DNA from: an uncultured Poribacteria bacterium
GTDB taxonomy: Bacteria > Poribacteria > WGA-4E > WGA-3G
Direction: 5' to 3'
NCBI GenBank assembly: GCA_951828515.1
Contig: OX639992.1
Coordinates: 5,000,217-5,064,216, forward strand
DNA: 64,000 nucleotides
In this document: in pieces, positions 62,046 through 64,000 of the stretch
Layout: each line of letters begins with the position of its first letter
How positions within the stretch are numbered: position 1 is the first letter of the stretch
The notes under the pieces: generated by a model
What the model saw: only the letters and a program-made list of their open reading frames with translations
Told to the model about the DNA's origin: nothing
The model's database searches: none
Program-made: the position numbers and the translations under genes

Positions 62046-63425
62046 TTAGAGTGTGAGTTTGAGAGAGATGCGATATCCCTCTAACCCAGGGTCAGTATCA
62101 ACAATTTCTTGAACCGCTTCCGACGTTCGGCGTTTGGCGGGAAAATCATCGGCATTCGCGCAGCGGAGGGCGACTCTTGCACCCACTGCACTCGCAGCCC
62201 GCAGATTCGCCAATTCCACCTTCTCCAGCGTATCGTAAGCCGTATGACCGAAACCTCTGCCAGCGGGTGCGGACTCCGGATCACCCATGTGACTCGAAGG
62301 TACACCCTTGAGGAAAAACGGAAAATGATCAGAGTAGGAATGTACTTTTTGTCCAACCGGCATTTCCGTGTGCATCTGCTGTTGTGCGGTGTTAAAGAAA
62401 GGTTCCAATGCGTCCCAATGATGGAGAACAATCCCCTTACGACTTGAGCCGCCTGCGGCATCCATATTCAGCATAAACCGAATGTTATCCAACTCCGACG
62501 CGTGTGCATCGATATAACGAAACGCACCGGTAAGCCCGATTTCTTCCGTGCCGAAAGCGATGAAACGGACAGTACACTTGAGCGAATCCGCGGCATAAGC
62601 AGATAGGACACGAGACGCTTCTATGACGGATACCATTCCTGAAGCGGGGTCGTGCGCGCCTTGTGAAATATCGTGTCCGTCGTAATGGCAACCCACAACC
62701 ACCATCTCATCGGCGTTTTCATTACCCGGCAAATCTGCCACAACGTTCCACGAGGTCCGCGGTTCGTTGATATCCGTTGTTCGGAGTTTTAGTGTTACCT
62801 TCCCGTTTTCTCGTGCTATTAACCGCGCCAAGAATTCGCCATCCTCTTTGCAAACGGATATACCGGGCATAGGCGCAGGTCTGTCATTTTGAAGGCTTCC
62901 CGTTTCGGGACCGACACCCGGGTGTTCACTGACAAATATGAATCCACTCGCACCCGCAAGCACAGCGCGTTCAAATTTCTCCTTGCGGTGTACCCATCTT
63001 CCGAGATCAGGTGGTGAAGCACTCTTCGCCATAACCAGTTTATCGGTAGCAGTATCACCGAGTGCGGTGTATTCGTCAGGACTTCCACATCCAGCGGAGA
63101 CAAGCTCAGTGGTAATGTCAGCGGCAGGACAGTAGGGGAGCGAGATGCAGTGCAAAGTCCGACGAATCGGTTCAATAACCTCAAGCGTCGCTGTGCCACG
63201 TGTCCAACCCGCGTAGGGATACGTCTCAAGTTTGACATTCTGGAGTCCATAACGTTTGAAGCACGCCGCGATGAAGTTTGCGGCTTCATATTCTTCGGGT
63301 GTCCCCGCGAACCGAGCACCATATTCATCGCATAAGACTGTCAGGTTTTCCATGACTTCTTGCGAAGTGTAGATGTCACCGACCATCTGCTGGTCGAGCT
63401 GCAAATAAGGGTTCTTCTTGCTCAT
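62046..63425 (-). CDS. M28-family metallopeptidase
   Basis: 459 aa without a signal peptide, so cytoplasmic. Zinc ligands are visible in VVGCHYDGHDISQGAHDPASG (His and Asp), FGTEEIGLTG (Glu-Glu), LNMDAAGG (Asp) and HSYSDHFPF/SSHMGD (His). A protease-associated-like insert lies around 90-200. It should remove N-terminal residues from peptides. The start codon directly follows a leader block. Confidence 0.9.
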   Translation of the reverse strand: MSKKNPYLQLDQQMVGDIYTSQEVMENLTVLCDEYGARFAGTPEEYEAANFIAACFKRYGLQNVKLETYPYAGWTRGTATLEVIEPIRRTLHCISLPYCPAADITTELVSAGCGSPDEYTALGDTATDKLVMAKSASPPDLGRWVHRKEKFERAVLAGASGFIFVSEHPGVGPETGSLQNDRPAPMPGISVCKEDGEFLARLIARENGKVTLKLRTTDINEPRTSWNVVADLPGNENADEMVVVGCHYDGHDISQGAHDPASGMVSVIEASRVLSAYAADSLKCTVRFIAFGTEEIGLTGAFRYIDAHASELDNIRFMLNMDAAGGSSRKGIVLHHWDALEPFFNTAQQQMHTEMPVGQKVHSYSDHFPFFLKGVPSSHMGDPESAPAGRGFGHTAYDTLEKVELANLRAASAVGARVALRCANADDFPAKRRTSEAVQEIVDTDPGLEGYRISLKLTL

Positions 63426-63426
63426 A

Positions 63427-63513
63427 AATTTTTAATTTTACCTTGCGGAGGAATAACGTCCGTTTCAACTATCAACGGCGTTCCTTAAATCCGCCTGCGC
63501 CGATGTTGCAGGC
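63427..63513 (-). repeat. Composite leader repeat before the M28 gene
   Basis: Minus strand: hairpin GCCTGCAACATCGGCGCAGG (around 63494-63513) then TTCCTCCGCAAGGTAAAATT (63433-63452) and AAAAATTT directly before the ATG. The hairpin part also encodes the last residues of the upstream reading frame. Confidence 0.85.
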
Positions 63514-64000
63514 TGCGTGTCTGGTAGAAAGTTAGAATCCGACTGAGTTTGAAGAGGGGGTAGCGATTCCATCCTTGCGTTAGCGATCTTTTTTAACTGC
63601 CACAAGTCAAGGATATGAATCCGCCGAAACCGTTTCTTAATTATCTGATGCTGTTTAAACTGATTTAGGAGTGTTTCCATTTTCTCAACGGAGCTGCCGA
63701 TCAATTGTGCCAACCGTCTTGTCGAAAGTTTATGTGGGACCCGCTTTGAAACCTGTCCTATTGTCGTGCCTCCGTGTCCCTGTGCGTCGGCGCAGTTCTG
63801 TAACAAAAGTGCGAGTCGCGATGCCGGACTTCGGAACGCAATGTTCAGGAAAGGATTCGTCATTCCACGACGCGATTTCTGAACTGCAGTTACGATATTA
63901 AAATTCTCTGAATCCGCCGAACACCAGGGTAGATACCTCTTTACAAGACTTCCTAAAGTTCTCTGTGACGGCAACGCTAAATGCGGCTTCCGTTTCAAAA
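63465..64000 (-). CDS. Crp/Fnr-type HTH protein (partial, runs off right edge)
   Basis: At least 177 codons are open to the window end. The C-terminal half is a Crp-like winged helix-turn-helix: SPASRLALLLQNCADAQGHGG, then VPHKLSTRRLAQLIGSSVEKMETLLNQFKQHQIIKKRFRRIHILDLWQLKKIA. The N-terminal part in this frame (KRKPHLALPSQRTLGSL) does not look like a cyclic-nucleotide-binding domain, so the gene may be broken just upstream or the effector domain may differ. The C-terminal residues ATSAQADLRNAVDS are translated repeat. Confidence 0.65.
   Translation of the reverse strand, partial: LKRKPHLALPSQRTLGSLVKRYLPWCSADSENFNIVTAVQKSRRGMTNPFLNIAFRSPASRLALLLQNCADAQGHGGTTIGQVSKRVPHKLSTRRLAQLIGSSVEKMETLLNQFKQHQIIKKRFRRIHILDLWQLKKIANARMESLPPLQTQSDSNFLPDTQPATSAQADLRNAVDS

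Noticed and set aside
63900-64000. Cyclic-nucleotide-binding domain for the Crp-like protein
   Set aside because: The visible residues before the HTH do not show the expected beta-roll or PRSATV-like motif; the domain may lie beyond the edge or be lost.

Overview
The window looks like a chromosomal segment of an uncultured marine or sponge-associated Gram-negative bacterium. Candidatus Poribacteria is the best guess. The evidence is four phytanoyl-CoA dioxygenase (PhyH) paralogs, two DUF6807/PmoA-like proteins, secreted LamG and Ig-like proteins, two GH32 enzymes, a heavy load of short palindromic repeats, and lpxB-lpxK, which implies lipid A and an outer membrane. This is inferred from gene content; no rRNA or other taxonomic marker is present. 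I saw no tRNA, rRNA, CRISPR array or prophage.

Layout. 1-5.1 kb: a truncated BMP/nucleoside-type ABC ATPase, a DUF6807 protein and three tandem BMP-type binding proteins. 5.2-10.4 kb: a selenocysteine-containing NAD-linked formate dehydrogenase alpha subunit, read through an in-frame UGA with a good SECIS hairpin, then a hicB-hicA pair, a cupin and leucyl aminopeptidase. 10.5-19 kb: S9 peptidase, leuA, aroF-type DAHP synthase with a 39-bp tandem repeat in its leader, uridine kinase, Hsp20 behind sigma-54-type promoters, and an aquaporin. 19.4-24.4 kb: two GH32 paralogs flanking a secreted-protein gene broken by a decayed IS200/IS605 element with a pseudoknot-like RNA upstream of its tnpB relic. 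24.4-28.8 kb: metallopeptidase, Nudix, an overlapping ATPase/nuclease-like pair, and a Gfo/Idh oxidoreductase. 29-36.7 kb: PhyH/DUF6807 genes, LamG, alpha/beta hydrolase, lipoprotein and two overlapping PhyH genes, one with the HxD aspartate replaced by glycine. 36.8-45.3 kb: the NuoE-NuoF-type partner of the formate dehydrogenase, MFS transporter, queC, two tandem HAD phosphatases, remains of two toxin-antitoxin loci, and a LarA-like protein. 45.4-64 kb: two secreted proteins, FAH-family enzyme, argC, lpxB, lpxK, a large membrane protein, TIM-barrel isomerase, a 1238-aa cyclase/ATPase/TPR regulator, TPR protein, HtrA protease, M28 peptidase and a Crp/Fnr-type fragment.

How it fits together. 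The formate dehydrogenase subunits at 5.2 and 36.8 kb would form a soluble NAD-reducing complex. The GH32, PhyH, DUF6807, LamG and BMP genes suggest uptake and breakdown of external organic matter. The toxin-antitoxin remnants and IS relic point to gene turnover.

The most unusual signals are: a repeat module (hairpin plus CCGCAAGGTAWAATTAAAA) placed directly before the start codons of unrelated genes; a palindrome overlapping the -35 box of two distant promoters; a shared C-terminal tail (K-L-S/T-x-x-W-G/A-x-I/L-K) on three otherwise unrelated secreted proteins; the ATPase/nuclease-like pair; the PhyH HxG variant; and a frameshifted PIN toxin fused in frame to its probable antitoxin.
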